Shown: one piece after another, positions 28,154 through 38,028 of the stretch
How the letters are laid out: each line of letters begins with the position of its first letter
How positions within the stretch are numbered: the stretch's first letter is position 1
The notes under the pieces: model-generated
Database searches by the model: none
Told to the model about the DNA's origin: nothing
What the model saw: the letters and a program-made list of their open reading frames with translations, nothing else
Assembly (NCBI GenBank): GCA_031292255.1
Contig: JARLHN010000007.1
Span: forward strand, 37,510 to 101,509
DNA length: 64,000 nt
Origin: Oryzomonas sp.
Lineage (GTDB): Bacteria; Desulfobacterota; Desulfuromonadia; Geobacterales; Pseudopelobacteraceae
Reading direction: 5' to 3'
Program-made: the position numbers and the translations under genes

Positions 28154-28205
28154 CCGTGGCCGTAACCTTTCAGATCGTCTTTGATTCGAGAGAGGCACAC
28201 CTTTT

Positions 28206-28589
28206 ATGCGCTACTGTGAAGAATCACCTCCACGGCAACTGTTGGAGGCTATTCGCCAATTCAATAACGGTGATTGGTTTGAATGCCATGAAACCCTGGA
28301 AGACCTCTGGGTGGGGGAAGAGGGGGAGGTGCGTGAATTTTACCAGGGCGTCCTGCAGGTTGCAGTAGCCCTTCACCATTGGAGAAACGGCAATTTTGGC
28401 GGGGCAATCAGCCTCCTGAAGAGTGGGGTGGAGTACTTGAGCCGGGTGTCCGCGGTGTGCCAGTGGGTGGATGTGGCGGCTTTCATAAACGCTGCCGGCA
28501 GGATGCGTGAGGCGCTTAAGCAGCTTGGCGCCGAGGGGATGGCCGCGTTGGATTCGTCTTTGATCCCTGTTTTGAGGGTTGTATCCTGA
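28206..28589 (+). CDS. DUF309 domain protein
   Basis: 127 residues. The DUF309 signature FNNGDWFECHETLEDLW is clear, followed by EFYQGVLQVAVALHHW and a helical remainder. The conserved His and Glu residues suggest a metal or phosphate-binding helical bundle, but no activity is established that I know of. Its last codons overlap the extended upstream part of the tadA frame. Confidence 0.85.
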   Translation: MRYCEESPPRQLLEAIRQFNNGDWFECHETLEDLWVGEEGEVREFYQGVLQVAVALHHWRNGNFGGAISLLKSGVEYLSRVSAVCQWVDVAAFINAAGRMREALKQLGAEGMAALDSSLIPVLRVVS

Positions 28590-28668
28590 TCGATTTTCCG
28601 GGAATGAAATGAATGCGGTGCAACGCTTTGGTGTTCACATGAAACCCTGGACGGAAAGTGAAGGTGCC

Positions 28669-29148
28669 GTGAAAAAGGATCACGACTACTGGATGGCCTT
28701 GGCCATCGCCGAAGCCGTCAAGGCCCGGGCCAAGGAAGAGGTGCCCATCGGCTGCGTGATCGTCCGTGACGGAAAGATCGTCGCCCGTGGTCACAACCTG
28801 CGCGAATCCGCCCAAGACCCCGCGGCCCACGCCGAGCTGATCGCCATCAGAAAAGCCTCCAGGAAGCTCGATTCCTGGCGGCTTTTGGATACGACGCTCT
28901 ATGTCACCCTCGAACCCTGCATCATGTGCATGGGGGCCATCATCCTGGCCCGCATACCCACAGTAGTATTTGGCTGCCACGACCCCAAGGGGGGCGCGGC
29001 CGGCTCACTTTACGACCTCTCCGACGATCCCCGCCTCAATCACCGGGTGGAACTAGTGTCGCGCGTACTGGAAGGCGAATGTTCCAGCCTGCTCAGTTCC
29101 TTTTTTGCCGATCTCCGCAGGCGCAAGAAGGCCGTTGTCTTGGAGTGA
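28669..29148 (+). CDS. tadA: tRNA-specific adenosine deaminase
   Basis: 159 residues from GTG 28669; ATGs at 28609 and 28639 are alternatives. It converts A34 to inosine in the tRNA-Arg(ACG) anticodon. The zinc deaminase motifs are complete: AAHAELIAIRKAS (His ligand and catalytic Glu) and LEPCIMCMGAIILARI (two Cys ligands). The 3' end overlaps mobA on the opposite strand by 56 bp (29093-29148). Confidence 0.93.
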   Translation: MKKDHDYWMALAIAEAVKARAKEEVPIGCVIVRDGKIVARGHNLRESAQDPAAHAELIAIRKASRKLDSWRLLDTTLYVTLEPCIMCMGAIILARIPTVVFGCHDPKGGAAGSLYDLSDDPRLNHRVELVSRVLEGECSSLLSSFFADLRRRKKAVVLE

Positions 29149-29764
29149 CGGCGCAGAACCGTTCGTACTCCTCAGGTGTGTTCACGTTGCAAAATGACCG
29201 TTCCGCGTCCGGGATGGCGGCCAACTCCTCCCGTGTCACGAATCTCGTCCGCACGCGATCCAGCAGGTTCAGCAGTTTCCAGTCGCCTTGCTCGATGGCC
29301 CGTTCCACCATTGCCAGGCAGCGCCGCCCGTACAGGGCCTGCAACGGCTCCTTTCCGCCGCAGCTTACCGGCACCACGGCATCATACTCCCCAACAGAAG
29401 TGCAAATCATGCGTATCACATCCGGATTGAGAAAGGGTGTGTCGCATGCCGTCATAAAGATCCAGTTCCCGGTGCCGGCCATCAGACCGGCATGCAGGCC
29501 GGCCAGGGGGCCGATGCCGGGATACCGGTCAGCCACCGTGGCGCAAGGGAGAAAGGCGTATTCGCCGGGCGTGTTGGTGACGAGGACCACCTCCCGGAAG
29601 AGCTGGGCCATGGTGTGGTAGATCTTTTCGATCAACGGTGCGCCTTCAACTGTCAACAGTGCCTTGTTGCCGCCCATGCGGCTGGATGCGCCGCCGGCCA
29701 GGATCACGGCGGTTATGCCGTTGATCTGTCCATAGGTCTGTTTTTCGCGGGGTGATCCGTCCAT
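29093..29764 (-). CDS. mobA: Molybdenum cofactor guanylyltransferase
   Basis: 223 residues. It links GMP to molybdopterin to form the bis-MGD cofactor. The nucleotide-binding motif is VILAGGASSRMGGNKALL; also FMTACDTPFLNPDVI (the Asp that holds magnesium) and NVNTPEEYERF near the end. The first 15 residues precede the conserved start, so translation may begin slightly downstream. It is convergent with tadA and overlaps its end by 56 bp. Confidence 0.9.
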   Translation of the reverse strand: MDGSPREKQTYGQINGITAVILAGGASSRMGGNKALLTVEGAPLIEKIYHTMAQLFREVVLVTNTPGEYAFLPCATVADRYPGIGPLAGLHAGLMAGTGNWIFMTACDTPFLNPDVIRMICTSVGEYDAVVPVSCGGKEPLQALYGRRCLAMVERAIEQGDWKLLNLLDRVRTRFVTREELAAIPDAERSFCNVNTPEEYERFCAVTPRQRPSCACGDRQKRN

Positions 29765-29800
29765 CGAGTTCTCCTGATTGCAACCAATATTACACTAAAA

Positions 29801-29907
29801 TCGACCACCCCCAACCCCTCCTTACCCCTCCTTGTCAAGGAGGGGAGCTTATAGTCCTTCTCCTGTTCAGGAGGACCCTCTGGGGCCTAAAGGGCTAGTG
29901 GTGGTAA
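29801..29907 (-). repeat. R2 intergenic palindromic element, copy C (reversed)
   Basis: Read on the minus strand it runs ACCACCACTAGCCCTTTAGG to GGGGGTGGTCGA, close to copy B: the CCCTTTAGGCCCC...GGGTCCTC block and the CCCCTCCTTGACAAGGAGGGG hairpin both match. It lies between mobA and lysC. Confidence 0.8.
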
Positions 29908-29962
29908 GGTGTCAGCTTGAACGCATATCGGTATTAGTATAATCGCTGGTGCCGGATAATGC

Positions 29963-29998
29963 AAAACGCCCCGCCGGATACCCGGCGGGGCGTTTCTT
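29963..29998. terminator. Terminator downstream of lysC
   Basis: A 14-bp stem, AAACGCCCCGCCGG and its complement, with a short loop; on the minus strand the stem runs into GTTTT. It lies 23 bases after the lysC stop. Confidence 0.85.
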
Positions 29999-30020
29999 GT
30001 TCTGGGTTGCTGGAAAAAAA

Positions 30021-31235
30021 TCAGCCTTCCAGCCCAAAGGTCTCGTGCAGCACGCGTACGGCCAGTTCGGTGTATTTCTCGTTGATCACGACCGAAATTT
30101 TGATCTCCGAAGTGGAGATCATCTGGATGTTGATGCCGTTGCCGGCCAGGGCGGAGAACATCTGGGTGGCGACGCCTGCGTGACTCCGCATGCCGAGGCC
30201 GACAATGGAGACCTTGCTGATGTCTTCGTCCGAAAGGACTTCCTTGGCCAGAATGGTCTTGGCGACGTCATTAGTGATCAACAGGGCCTGCTTCAAGTCG
30301 GCCTTGGTCACCGTGAAGGTGAAGTCTGTCATGCCGGCCTGGCTGACGTTCTGAACGATCATGTCCACCGAGATGGCCGCATCGGAGAGCGGCGTGAGGA
30401 TCTTGGCGGCGATGCCCGGCTTGTCGGGTACTCCCATGACGGCAATCTTGGCTTCATTCTTGTCGTACGCTACTCCTGATACGAGAATACCTTCCATTTC
30501 CTTATCCTCCCTGGTAACCATGGTACCGGTGTTTTCATTAAGGCTGGAGCGAACATGTACGTCCACATTGTATTTCTTTGCGAACTCCACGGAACGGATC
30601 TGCAGCACCTTGGCGCCCAGGCTGGCCAGTTCGAGCATCTCGTCATAGGATATCTTCTCGACTTTGCGGGCTTCCTTGCAGATGTTGGGATCAGTGGTGT
30701 AGACGCCGTCCACGTCGGTGTAGATCTCGCAGACGTCGGCATTGAGTGCTGCCGCAATGGCCACCGCCGAGGTGTCGGAACCTCCGCGGCCCAGGGTGGT
30801 GACGTTGCCGGCCGCGTCGATCCCCTGGAAACCGGCCACGATCACGATGGTGCCGTCTTTGAGGTCGGTACGGATGTTCTTGTCGTCGATGCTTTCTATG
30901 CGGGCCTTGCTGGCGGTGCTGTCGGTGACGATCGGTACCTGCCACCCCTGGTAGGACCTGGCCTTGTAACCCAGGGATTTGAGGTGCATGGCCAACAGGC
31001 CGATGGTGACCTGTTCGCCGGTTGCGACCACCACGTCGTATTCGCGCCCATCGGGGATTTCGCTCATCTCGTTGGCCAAGGCAACCAGTTTGTTGGTTTC
31101 TCCGGACATGGCGGACACGACGACGATCACGTCATTTCCGGCTTCATAGGTCTTGATGATCCGCTTGGCGACGTTTTTGATTCGGTCGGCGGTGCCGACC
31201 GACGTGCCGCCGTATTTCTGGACTACAAGTGCCAT
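30021..31235 (-). CDS. lysC: Aspartate kinase
   Basis: 404 residues. It phosphorylates aspartate, first step to Lys, Thr, Met and diaminopimelate. Start 31235 has GGAG seven bases upstream and gives [14 protein letters not shown]. Other motifs: [30 protein letters not shown] and ITTDPNI-type [13 protein letters not shown]. Two ACT domains occupy the C-terminal third ([13 protein letters not shown] and [12 protein letters not shown]), implying feedback control. Last gene of the long minus-strand block; the 72-bp gap before it is too short for a lysine riboswitch. Confidence 0.96.
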   Translation of the reverse strand: MALVVQKYGGTSVGTADRIKNVAKRIIKTYEAGNDVIVVVSAMSGETNKLVALANEMSEIPDGREYDVVVATGEQVTIGLLAMHLKSLGYKARSYQGWQVPIVTDSTASKARIESIDDKNIRTDLKDGTIVIVAGFQGIDAAGNVTTLGRGGSDTSAVAIAAALNADVCEIYTDVDGVYTTDPNICKEARKVEKISYDEMLELASLGAKVLQIRSVEFAKKYNVDVHVRSSLNENTGTMVTREDKEMEGILVSGVAYDKNEAKIAVMGVPDKPGIAAKILTPLSDAAISVDMIVQNVSQAGMTDFTFTVTKADLKQALLITNDVAKTILAKEVLSDEDISKVSIVGLGMRSHAGVATQMFSALAGNGINIQMISTSEIKISVVINEKYTELAVRVLHETFGLEG

Positions 31236-31307
31236 ACATCGCTCCTTCACAAGTTATGGTGGCAAAGAACTAGCCGAAGGTAAAGCTCTATAACAGATAA
31301 TCATCGT

Positions 31308-31805
31308 TCAGGTCAAAGAAATTTTATCGCCCCGTATACGCTTTAGCAGGCATGACAACAGAATTTCCGGGCAGGCCCCCCTTGTTTCAATGGTGATCCT
31401 GCGTCTCTCGGAGCCTTCGTAATGGAACGTAACCCGTAAATAGTCGGCAGGAAGCAGGCTTTCCAGGCGTTCCGACCATTCCACGATGCAGACGCCCTCG
31501 CCGTACAGGTAATCCATGAAGCCCAGGTCGGCGATATCGTCCTCTGTCGCCATGCGGTAGAAGTCGAAGTGATAGACCGGCAGCCGGCCGGGATAATGAT
31601 TCATGATGGCAAAGGTGGGGCTGGCGACCAGGTGGGCGCTTTCCGGCGCGACCGCCTGGACCACGCCGCGGGTGAAGCAGGTCTTGCCCCCGCCCAAATC
31701 TCCGTGTAACGCCAGAAAGGCGCCCGGTCCCAGCAGCGCCCCCAGGTGCCGTCCCAACGCCTCGGTTTCCTCCGGCGAGTTGGTGAGGAATTCCTCCTTG
31801 GTCAC
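31308..31805 (-). CDS. tsaE: tRNA threonylcarbamoyladenosine biosynthesis ATPase TsaE
   Basis: 165 residues. ATPase of the t6A37 tRNA modification complex. P-loop in LHGDLGGGKTCFTRG; SPTFAIMNHYP, YHFDFYRM and ICIVEWSERL-type VCIVEWSERLE are the family marks. Its ATG overlaps the stop of the CBS gene by 4 bp. mtaB, which acts on the same tRNA position, is in this window at 58938. Confidence 0.95.
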   Translation of the reverse strand: MTKEEFLTNSPEETEALGRHLGALLGPGAFLALHGDLGGGKTCFTRGVVQAVAPESAHLVASPTFAIMNHYPGRLPVYHFDFYRMATEDDIADLGFMDYLYGEGVCIVEWSERLESLLPADYLRVTFHYEGSERRRITIETRGACPEILLSCLLKRIRGDKISLT

Positions 31806-32254
31806 TTCGGAACCATGTTGCGGATGATGTCGATACGGGAGACGATCCCCACCAGCTTTCGCCCTTCTATTACCGGCAATGCGTGCAGCTTGCGGTCGCT
31901 CATGACGTCGGCCGCCGTACTGACCGGGTCGGAGGGAGAGATCGTCACCACATCGTTGGAACAGAGCTCGCCCACGCTCTGGGCGGTCATCTTCAGCAAT
32001 TCCCGCTCCAAGGTCCGTTCTCCCTGCAGGGGAATCACCCAGTCGAAAATGGAGATGACCGTGGGGATGTGCAGGTTGCGACCCTGTTCGATTAGGTCGG
32101 AGGCGGTCACGATGCCGGTCAGGTTGCCGGCCTCGTCCACCACCGGCAGGCTGCCGAAGCGGCGGGTCTCGAATATCCCGGCCAATTCCCGCAGGTTGGT
32201 GTCCCGTGTTACGGTAACAACGTCTTTTGTCATGATATCGGCTACGGTCAGCAT
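31802..32254 (-). CDS. Tandem CBS-domain protein
   Basis: 150 residues from ATG 32254, with AGGAGA seven bases upstream. Two CBS repeats: residues 1-60 (TVADIMTKDVVTVTRDTNL...SLPVVDEAGNLTGIVTASDL) and 90-150 (VGELCSNDVVTISPSDPVS...ALPVIEGRKLVGIVSRIDI). Such stand-alone CBS pairs bind adenine nucleotides and sense energy state; partner unknown. Coupled to tsaE by a 4-bp overlap. Confidence 0.88.
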   Translation of the reverse strand: MLTVADIMTKDVVTVTRDTNLRELAGIFETRRFGSLPVVDEAGNLTGIVTASDLIEQGRNLHIPTVISIFDWVIPLQGERTLERELLKMTAQSVGELCSNDVVTISPSDPVSTAADVMSDRKLHALPVIEGRKLVGIVSRIDIIRNMVPK

Positions 32255-32277
32255 GTGGTGTTCTCCTTGGGTAGTTT

Positions 32278-32400
32278 CCAATTCCAAATCAAAGCGGCAT
32301 CTTCGTTGGCTCGTCTTCGGCTCCTCTACGTACTACCTGTACGCCTTCGTTGCCTCGATCCTCGCCGCCTTGATGTCATCTTTGATTTGAAACCGGAATT
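32278..32400. repeat. R3 inverted-repeat element, copy 1, overlapping the nnrD 3' end
   Basis: Left end CCAATTCCAAATCAAAG, right end CTTTGATTTGAAACCGGAATT, inverted with respect to each other. The interior has GTTGGCTCGTCTTCG, also found reversed in copy 2 (58702-58787). The right end encodes the last residues and stop of nnrD. It separates nnrD from the CBS gene. Confidence 0.75.
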
Positions 32401-33941
32401 AGTAGTTTCTGGTAGGCATAGGGCAGTTTTTCCAGCACGTCGCCGGCGCTCATGCCGATCTCGCCTTTATCCTGCGCCACCAGGTCGGCGGCGTAACCGT
32501 GGATGAAGACCCCCAGGCAACAGGCGTCATGGCAGCCATGGCCCTGGCCCAGCAGCGAGACGATGATGCCGGTCAGCACGTCGCCCATGCCGCCGCTGGC
32601 CATGCCCGGATTGCCGCTGCCGTTGATGGCCACGCTGCCATCGGGCGCGGCGATGATGGTGCGTGACCCTTTGAGGATCAGGTGCACGCCGAAGGCCGCG
32701 GCGAACCTCCGGGCCGTGGCGATGCGGTCGGCTTCCACGTCTGAGACGGTTGTCCCCATCAGGCGGGCCATTTCTCCCGGATGGGGGGTGAGCACCACGG
32801 CCGCGCTTTTTTTATCCAGGAGGCAGTTCGTGTTCACAGCTACGGCGTTCAAGCCGTCGGCGTCGATAACCAGGGGGAGGCCGGTCGATTTCAACAGGTT
32901 TTGCACCAGGCTAACGGTAGCGGAGTGCTGGCCCAGGCCGGGGCCGATGGCCAGGGCATCCTTGCCGGCGAGCAAACCTTCGATGGCGTGGAATGTGTCG
33001 TCGCCGAGATAGCCGTTGCCGGAATCGGGTAGGGGTACGGTCATGGCCTCTGTGGTCTTGATCTCCAGGATCGGGTGGAGGCTCTCCGGGACCGCCAGGG
33101 TCACCAGGCCGGAGCCGGCCCGCACGGCGCTGTTGGCGGAGAGTGCGGCTGCACCGGTCTTGCCGCACGAGCCGGCAACAATCAGGCAGTGGCCGAAATG
33201 CCCCTTGTGGGCCTGCCTGTCGCGGGTGCGTAGCAGGGGACGGATGCTGTCGGCGGTGAGGAATGCATACCCGTCGGCATTCTCCACGAGCCCGGCCGGG
33301 ATGCCGATGTCGGCCACCACCAGGCGCCCGGTGTGGTCGGCGCCCGGATACAGAACATGCCCCAGTTTTGCGGCGGCAAAGGTCACAGTGACGGTTGCCC
33401 GTACCGCGCAGCCCAGCACCCGGCCGGAACTGCCGTGGATGCCGGAAGGGATGTCCACTGCCAGTACCGGCCGGCCGGCGGCGTTGATCAGTTCGACCGC
33501 CTCCCGGTAAACGCCGCTGACCTCGCTGTTGAGCCCGGTCCCCAACATGGCATCAACGATGACGTCGGCCTGGCGGATCTCTTCATGATGCAGATCCGCC
33601 GGTTGTCCGGGAGCGGTGCAGTAGGAAATGGCGGTCGGGGGCAACTGTTCGAGGTTTATGGCAGCGTCACCCCCGATCCGGTCCCGTTTCGCCAGGATGC
33701 AGACCCGGACCTGCCAGCCGCTTTGCAAGAGCAGGCGCGCGACGACATAGCCGTCGCCGCCGTTATTGCCGCTGCCAGCAAAGATGAAGGCCCGTTTGCC
33801 CCCGGTATAACCGAACTCGTGGAAGATGGCCTCCATGCAGGCGTGGCCGGCATGCTCCATCAACTCCAGCCCCGGTATGTTGTGCTCCTGTATGGCCTGC
33901 CGATCCAGTTCCCGCATGGTCTGCGCCGATATGACCTTCAT
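32376..33941 (-). CDS. nnrD: Bifunctional NAD(P)H-hydrate epimerase / ADP-dependent dehydratase
   Basis: 521 residues. It repairs hydrated NAD(P)H. The N-terminal epimerase part (about 1-215) has [17 protein letters not shown] and [16 protein letters not shown]. The C-terminal kinase-fold dehydratase (about 230-510) has [33 protein letters not shown] and [18 protein letters not shown]. The last codons (VSNQR and stop) lie inside an R3 repeat, so the natural end may have been replaced. The start overlaps the acpS stop by 4 bp. Confidence 0.94.
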   Translation of the reverse strand: MKVISAQTMRELDRQAIQEHNIPGLELMEHAGHACMEAIFHEFGYTGGKRAFIFAGSGNNGGDGYVVARLLLQSGWQVRVCILAKRDRIGGDAAINLEQLPPTAISYCTAPGQPADLHHEEIRQADVIVDAMLGTGLNSEVSGVYREAVELINAAGRPVLAVDIPSGIHGSSGRVLGCAVRATVTVTFAAAKLGHVLYPGADHTGRLVVADIGIPAGLVENADGYAFLTADSIRPLLRTRDRQAHKGHFGHCLIVAGSCGKTGAAALSANSAVRAGSGLVTLAVPESLHPILEIKTTEAMTVPLPDSGNGYLGDDTFHAIEGLLAGKDALAIGPGLGQHSATVSLVQNLLKSTGLPLVIDADGLNAVAVNTNCLLDKKSAAVVLTPHPGEMARLMGTTVSDVEADRIATARRFAAAFGVHLILKGSRTIIAAPDGSVAINGSGNPGMASGGMGDVLTGIIVSLLGQGHGCHDACCLGVFIHGYAADLVAQDKGEIGMSAGDVLEKLPYAYQKLLIPVSNQR

Positions 33942-34318
33942 GGTGCCTCCAGCACTACCATGGCAACGGCCTGCCCGCCGTCATGGGACAGGGACAGGAA
34001 AACCGTACCCAAACCCTGCTTCTCGAAAAGTTCACGGGCCCGCCCCGCGAGCAGCAATTCCGGTTTTCCGGACTCGTTGTTGACGATCTCCATGTCGTGC
34101 CAGGAGATGCCGTCACGCAGGCCGGTGCCCAAGGCCTTCAGAAATGCTTCCTTGGCCGCGAATCGGGCGGCATAACACGAGGCGGCATCCTTGCGGGCGC
34201 TGCACCGGTCGCGCTCCTCCCGGTTGAAGAGCCGTGCGAAGATCGCCTGGTTGCCTTCGTCCAAGAAACGCCTGAACCTGGCGATATCCACCGTATCGAC
34301 GCCGATGCCGGAAATCAT
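33938..34318 (-). CDS. acpS: Holo-[acyl-carrier-protein] synthase
   Basis: 126 residues. It attaches phosphopantetheine to acyl carrier protein. Motifs [17 protein letters not shown] and [15 protein letters not shown] hold the metal and CoA residues; [15 protein letters not shown] closes the fold. Overlaps pdxJ and nnrD by 4 bp at either end, so the three are translationally coupled. Confidence 0.95.
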   Translation of the reverse strand: MISGIGVDTVDIARFRRFLDEGNQAIFARLFNREERDRCSARKDAASCYAARFAAKEAFLKALGTGLRDGISWHDMEIVNNESGKPELLLAGRARELFEKQGLGTVFLSLSHDGGQAVAMVVLEAP

Positions 34319-35034
34319 GCGTACTTGATCAACTCCACCATGTCGCGCACGGCCCTGTCGAGTCCGACCAGCATGGCGCGGGAGATGATGGAGTGGCCGA
34401 TGTTGTATTCCTCGATACCGCCCAGGGCGGCAACCGCCTTGATGTTGACGTAGTTGAGCCCGTGTCCGGCATTGACCCCCAGGTTGACCTTGCGAGCCAG
34501 CTTGATGGCCGTGTCGATGGCCTCCAACTCCTTCTCCTTGTTGGCCCAGTCCCTGGTTTCGGCATAGGCGCCAGTATGGATCTCGATGTAATCGGCGCCG
34601 CTCTTGCTTGCTGCTTTGATCTGCTCCTGGTTCGGATCGACGAACAGGCTGACGATGATGCCGTTGTCGCGCAGGCGCTTTACGGCGTCGGTGACGGATT
34701 TGAGGTTGAGAATGACATCCAGGCCCCCCTCGGTGGTCAGCTCCTGGCGTTTTTCCGGCACCAGGGTAACCTGTTCCGGTTTGACCTTCAGGGCAATGCG
34801 CACCATCTCCTGGGTGGCGGCCATCTCCAGGTTCAGCTTGGTCTTTACGGTCTGGCGCAGGATTTCCAGGTCGCGGTCCTGAATATGGCGCCGGTCCTCC
34901 CGCAGGTGGATGGTGATCCCCTCGGCCCCGGCCAACTCACCCATGGCGGCCGCCGCCACCGGATCGGGTTCCACCCCGCCGCGGGCCTGACGCACGGTTG
35001 CGATGTGATCGACGTTCAATCCCAGTTTTGCCAC
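34315..35034 (-). CDS. pdxJ: Pyridoxine 5'-phosphate synthase
   Basis: 239 residues, normal length. It closes the pyridoxine ring from 1-deoxyxylulose 5-phosphate and 3-amino-2-oxopropyl phosphate. Motifs: [46 protein letters not shown] and [11 protein letters not shown]. The GAGG ribosome site is strong. An R4 repeat lies between it and glmM. Confidence 0.96.
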   Translation of the reverse strand: MAKLGLNVDHIATVRQARGGVEPDPVAAAAMGELAGAEGITIHLREDRRHIQDRDLEILRQTVKTKLNLEMAATQEMVRIALKVKPEQVTLVPEKRQELTTEGGLDVILNLKSVTDAVKRLRDNGIIVSLFVDPNQEQIKAASKSGADYIEIHTGAYAETRDWANKEKELEAIDTAIKLARKVNLGVNAGHGLNYVNIKAVAALGGIEEYNIGHSIISRAMLVGLDRAVRDMVELIKYA

Positions 35035-35089
35035 GTTCGAACCTCCTCGAATCTTTTACGGAGACAACTTAAATAAATCACTTTACGTC

Positions 35090-35216
35090 TGCCACTGGGA
35101 TACGGAGAACAGTACCTAAACAAAAAAACTTACAGGGAAAAACTGGCGTTCCCTCCCCCATCGGGGGGGAGGAACTGTTTTGTGCCGTTCTCCGTGTCTC
35201 TATGGCTCCGTGGCAG
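35090..35216. repeat. R4 intergenic repeat between glmM and pdxJ
   Basis: Outer ends TGCCACTGGGATACGGAGAAC and GTTCTCCGTGTCTCTATGGC...GTGGCA, an imperfect long inverted repeat. The centre is the CCCTCCCCCATCGGGGGGGAGG hairpin. Related ends occur at 19322-19613 and 54281-54383. Confidence 0.72.
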
Positions 35217-35237
35217 CATCAATCAATGGTAATCAAT

Positions 35238-36596
35238 TTATTGCTCCCCGATATGCAGCTTCACCATATCGGCGATTTCGTTAGCCCAGGTGGTGATCTC
35301 ATACTTGTCCTGTCCTTCGATCATGACGCGCAGGAGCGGTTCGGTGCCGGAATAACGAATCAGCACGCGCCCCTCGTTGCCCAGTTTTTTCTCCACGTCG
35401 CCGACCCTGGCTGCGATCTCGGGAATGGTCATAATGTCCCTTTTTTCGGTGACCCGAGCGTTGACAAGCACCTGGGGCAGGGCGATCATCAGTTTGGCCA
35501 ACTCGGAGAGAGGTTTCTCGTCGCGGCGCATGACCGCCAGCAGCTGGAGGGCTGAGAGGATGCCGTCGCCGGTGGTGCTGTGGTCCAGGAAAATCATGTG
35601 CCCGGACTGTTCCCCCCCCAGGTTGTAGCCCCCCTTGCGCATCTCCTCCACAACGTAGCGGTCGCCGACGGCCGTTTTGATTACCGAGCCGCCAGCCCTT
35701 CTGACGGCGATATCCAATCCCATGTTGCTCATTACGGTGGCGACCAGGGTTTTCCTTTTCAGGATGGAGCGGCGCAGCATGTCCGTGGCGCAGATTGCCA
35801 TGATGTGGTCACCGTCCACCTCGTTGCCGAATTCGTCGCAGACGATTACCCGGTCCGCATCACCGTCCAAAGCGATGCCGATGTCGGCGCGATGCTCCTT
35901 GACGGCCTTGCTGATCACCTCCGGGTGAAGCGAGCCACATCCGGCATTGATATTGGTGCCGTTGGGTTTGACCCCCAGGGGGATCACCTCGGCCCCCAAC
36001 TCCTCGAAGACGGCCGGCGCAACCTTGTAGGCGGCGCCGTTGGCGCAATCCAGGACGATCTTCAGGCCGGACAGGTCCATCTCCTGGGGAAAGGTGTTTT
36101 TGAGGAACACGATGTAGCGGCCGGCGGCATCGTCGATGCGGAAGGCCTTGCCTACTTCGGTAGCGGTTGGGCGCAGGGAATCGATGTGATTCGTTTCGAT
36201 CAGGTTCTCGATCCTCAGTTCGATCTCATCCGGCAGCTTGAAGCCGTCAGCGGAAAAAAACTTGATGCCGTTATCCTGGAAGGCGTTGTGCGATGCCGAG
36301 ATGACCACGCCGGCATCGGCACGCATGGAAGAGGTGATATTGGCGATACCCGGCGTGGGAAGCGGCCCTACCACGAGCACATCGACCCCCATGGAGCAGA
36401 TGCCTGCTACCAGGGCGTTTTCAAGCATATAGCCCGACAGGCGCGTATCCTTGCCGATGACGATACGATGCCGCCGTTTGCCGGCGCTTTTGAAGATGTA
36501 GGCCGCGGCCCGCCCCAACTGCATGGCCATCTCGCAGGTCATGGGGTAGTTGTTGGCAACGCCGCGAACGCCATCGGTTCCAAAGAGTTTTTTCAC
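35238..36596 (-). CDS. glmM: Phosphoglucosamine mutase
   Basis: 452 residues. It converts glucosamine 6-phosphate to glucosamine 1-phosphate for UDP-GlcNAc. Motifs: [18 protein letters not shown], the phosphoserine loop [19 protein letters not shown], the metal loop [20 protein letters not shown] and the phosphate loop [12 protein letters not shown]. It overlaps cdaR by 4 bp; a cdaA-cdaR-glmM order is classic and GlmM is known to restrain CdaA in other bacteria. Confidence 0.96.
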   Translation of the reverse strand: MKKLFGTDGVRGVANNYPMTCEMAMQLGRAAAYIFKSAGKRRHRIVIGKDTRLSGYMLENALVAGICSMGVDVLVVGPLPTPGIANITSSMRADAGVVISASHNAFQDNGIKFFSADGFKLPDEIELRIENLIETNHIDSLRPTATEVGKAFRIDDAAGRYIVFLKNTFPQEMDLSGLKIVLDCANGAAYKVAPAVFEELGAEVIPLGVKPNGTNINAGCGSLHPEVISKAVKEHRADIGIALDGDADRVIVCDEFGNEVDGDHIMAICATDMLRRSILKRKTLVATVMSNMGLDIAVRRAGGSVIKTAVGDRYVVEEMRKGGYNLGGEQSGHMIFLDHSTTGDGILSALQLLAVMRRDEKPLSELAKLMIALPQVLVNARVTEKRDIMTIPEIAARVGDVEKKLGNEGRVLIRYSGTEPLLRVMIEGQDKYEITTWANEIADMVKLHIGEQ

Positions 36597-37021
36597 TGTT
36601 TTGAGACTCCTTGATCTGAATTTGTCTGTTCCCTGATAAGTTCGATCTCCAATGTTGCCGGTGAGATACGGGTCACCTTGGTCCCCTCCGGCAGCTTCAA
36701 GTAGGTTTCAAGGTGGGAAAAAAGCGTTTTTCCGGGCTTGGCGCCCCGCAGGCTGAGAATGAGCCGGGAATTGGCGTGCTGCGCTCCGTTGATCAAAATG
36801 GACGGTCCGGTCAGGGTAAAATGTACCTCGCCGGTCAGTGGCGCTGCAACCGTGTAGCCGGGTGGGGTGTTGCGCAACTCCACGGGCAGAACCAGTTCAT
36901 AACGCGTTTCCCGCGAAAGCGATGTAAAACTCCATATGCAGACCGCCAGCATGAGACTGAGGAGCTTGAGACTCCAATTCCTCATGCAAAGGTGTTTGAC
37001 TGCGGCAAGATTCCGGGTCAT
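36593..37021 (-). CDS. cdaR: YbbR-domain protein (CdaA regulator)
   Basis: 142 residues from ATG 37021; a longer frame from 37057 would overlap cdaA by 32 bp. One N-terminal membrane helix ([18 protein letters not shown]), then a single YbbR repeat ([18 protein letters not shown] ... [14 protein letters not shown]). Typical CdaR proteins have several repeats, so this is a short form. Position between cdaA and glmM supports a role in regulating c-di-AMP synthesis at the membrane. Confidence 0.85.
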   Translation of the reverse strand: MTRNLAAVKHLCMRNWSLKLLSLMLAVCIWSFTSLSRETRYELVLPVELRNTPPGYTVAAPLTGEVHFTLTGPSILINGAQHANSRLILSLRGAKPGKTLFSHLETYLKLPEGTKVTRISPATLEIELIREQTNSDQGVSKQ

Positions 37022-37025
37022 GGAG

Positions 37026-37811
37026 TTACGCCTCTCCGGACGCAGCCGATTTGCCAAGGCGTCTGAAATCCAGGGATTTCCTCAGCATGCGCCGTATTTC
37101 GGTCTGCTCCAGGTCGTAATAGATCTTGCCGTCATACACCAGCGAAATATTGCCGGTTTCCTCCGAGACCACCATGACCAGGGCATCCACCAATTCGGAT
37201 AACCCCAGCGCCGCCCGGTGCCGCGTACCAAAGCTCTTGGCTATGTCGGGGTTCTTTGACAGGGGAAGCAGGCAACCCGCCTTGGTGAGTTTTCCGTTAT
37301 GGATGATCACTGCTCCGTCATGAATCGGGGAGTAAGGGAGAAAGATGGAATTGAGCAGTTCGCTGGTCACCTTGGCGTCTATCTCGGTGCCGACCTCAAC
37401 CAGATGGTCGATGGAAAGCCGACGCACAATGACGATCAAAGCCCCGATCCGCTTCTTCGACATCTCGCCGACCGCCCTGACCAACTCCTCGATGGTCTCG
37501 GTCACATCGTCCTGGGTGTGGGGGGCGGAGGTGCGGCGCCCCAGGGAAAGGAGAGCCCGGCGGATATCCCCTTGGAAGATTATGGCCAGAATGATCAGGG
37601 CTGATGAAAATATGGTGCGCAGCAGCCAGGTGGTGGAGGAAAATCCCGAAAGCTGCGCAAAATAGAAGCAGGCGAAAAACAGCAGCAAAAAGATCAGCAG
37701 CCTGACTGCGGCGTCCTTTTTGAGGATAAGTGAAAAATGGTAAACAAGGACCGCCACGATGAGGATATCGCAGAGGTCAAGCAGGGTGCTGCTGTCGAGC
37801 AATCCGGGCAT
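37026..37811 (-). CDS. cdaA: Diadenylate cyclase
   Basis: 261 residues. It makes cyclic di-AMP from two ATP. Three N-terminal membrane helices (ILIVAVLVYHFSLIL, LLIFLLLFFACFYFAQL, SALIILAIIFQ) precede the DisA_N domain with the catalytic DGA in PIHDGAVIIHNGKL and RHRAALGLSELVDALVMVVSEETG. In Gram-negative deltaproteobacteria c-di-AMP is known in Geobacter. First gene of cdaA-cdaR-glmM; the 217-bp gap to folP has no gene I can support. Confidence 0.95.
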   Translation of the reverse strand: MPGLLDSSTLLDLCDILIVAVLVYHFSLILKKDAAVRLLIFLLLFFACFYFAQLSGFSSTTWLLRTIFSSALIILAIIFQGDIRRALLSLGRRTSAPHTQDDVTETIEELVRAVGEMSKKRIGALIVIVRRLSIDHLVEVGTEIDAKVTSELLNSIFLPYSPIHDGAVIIHNGKLTKAGCLLPLSKNPDIAKSFGTRHRAALGLSELVDALVMVVSEETGNISLVYDGKIYYDLEQTEIRRMLRKSLDFRRLGKSAASGEA

Positions 37812-38028
37812 TCTTTCCCTCTGGGAGAGGCTGGTTTGCGAGCCGGGGCGTCAACCCAGATATTCCGTCAGGCGGAGCAACGCTCCTGCACGAGTCCTGC
37901 CGGACATATTCCGGCATCTTGCCGTCCGGTTTCCTCACCGATAACCCTGCTATTGCCTCGTCAACCGGACGACAAGCTACAAAGGAATATGTCTCGGCAG
38001 CACCTTGTACCCTAATGAAAATCTGGGC

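Noticed and set aside
31236-31307. Lysine riboswitch ahead of lysC
   Set aside because: The gap is 72 bp, far too short for that structure, and lysC lies inside a gene block.
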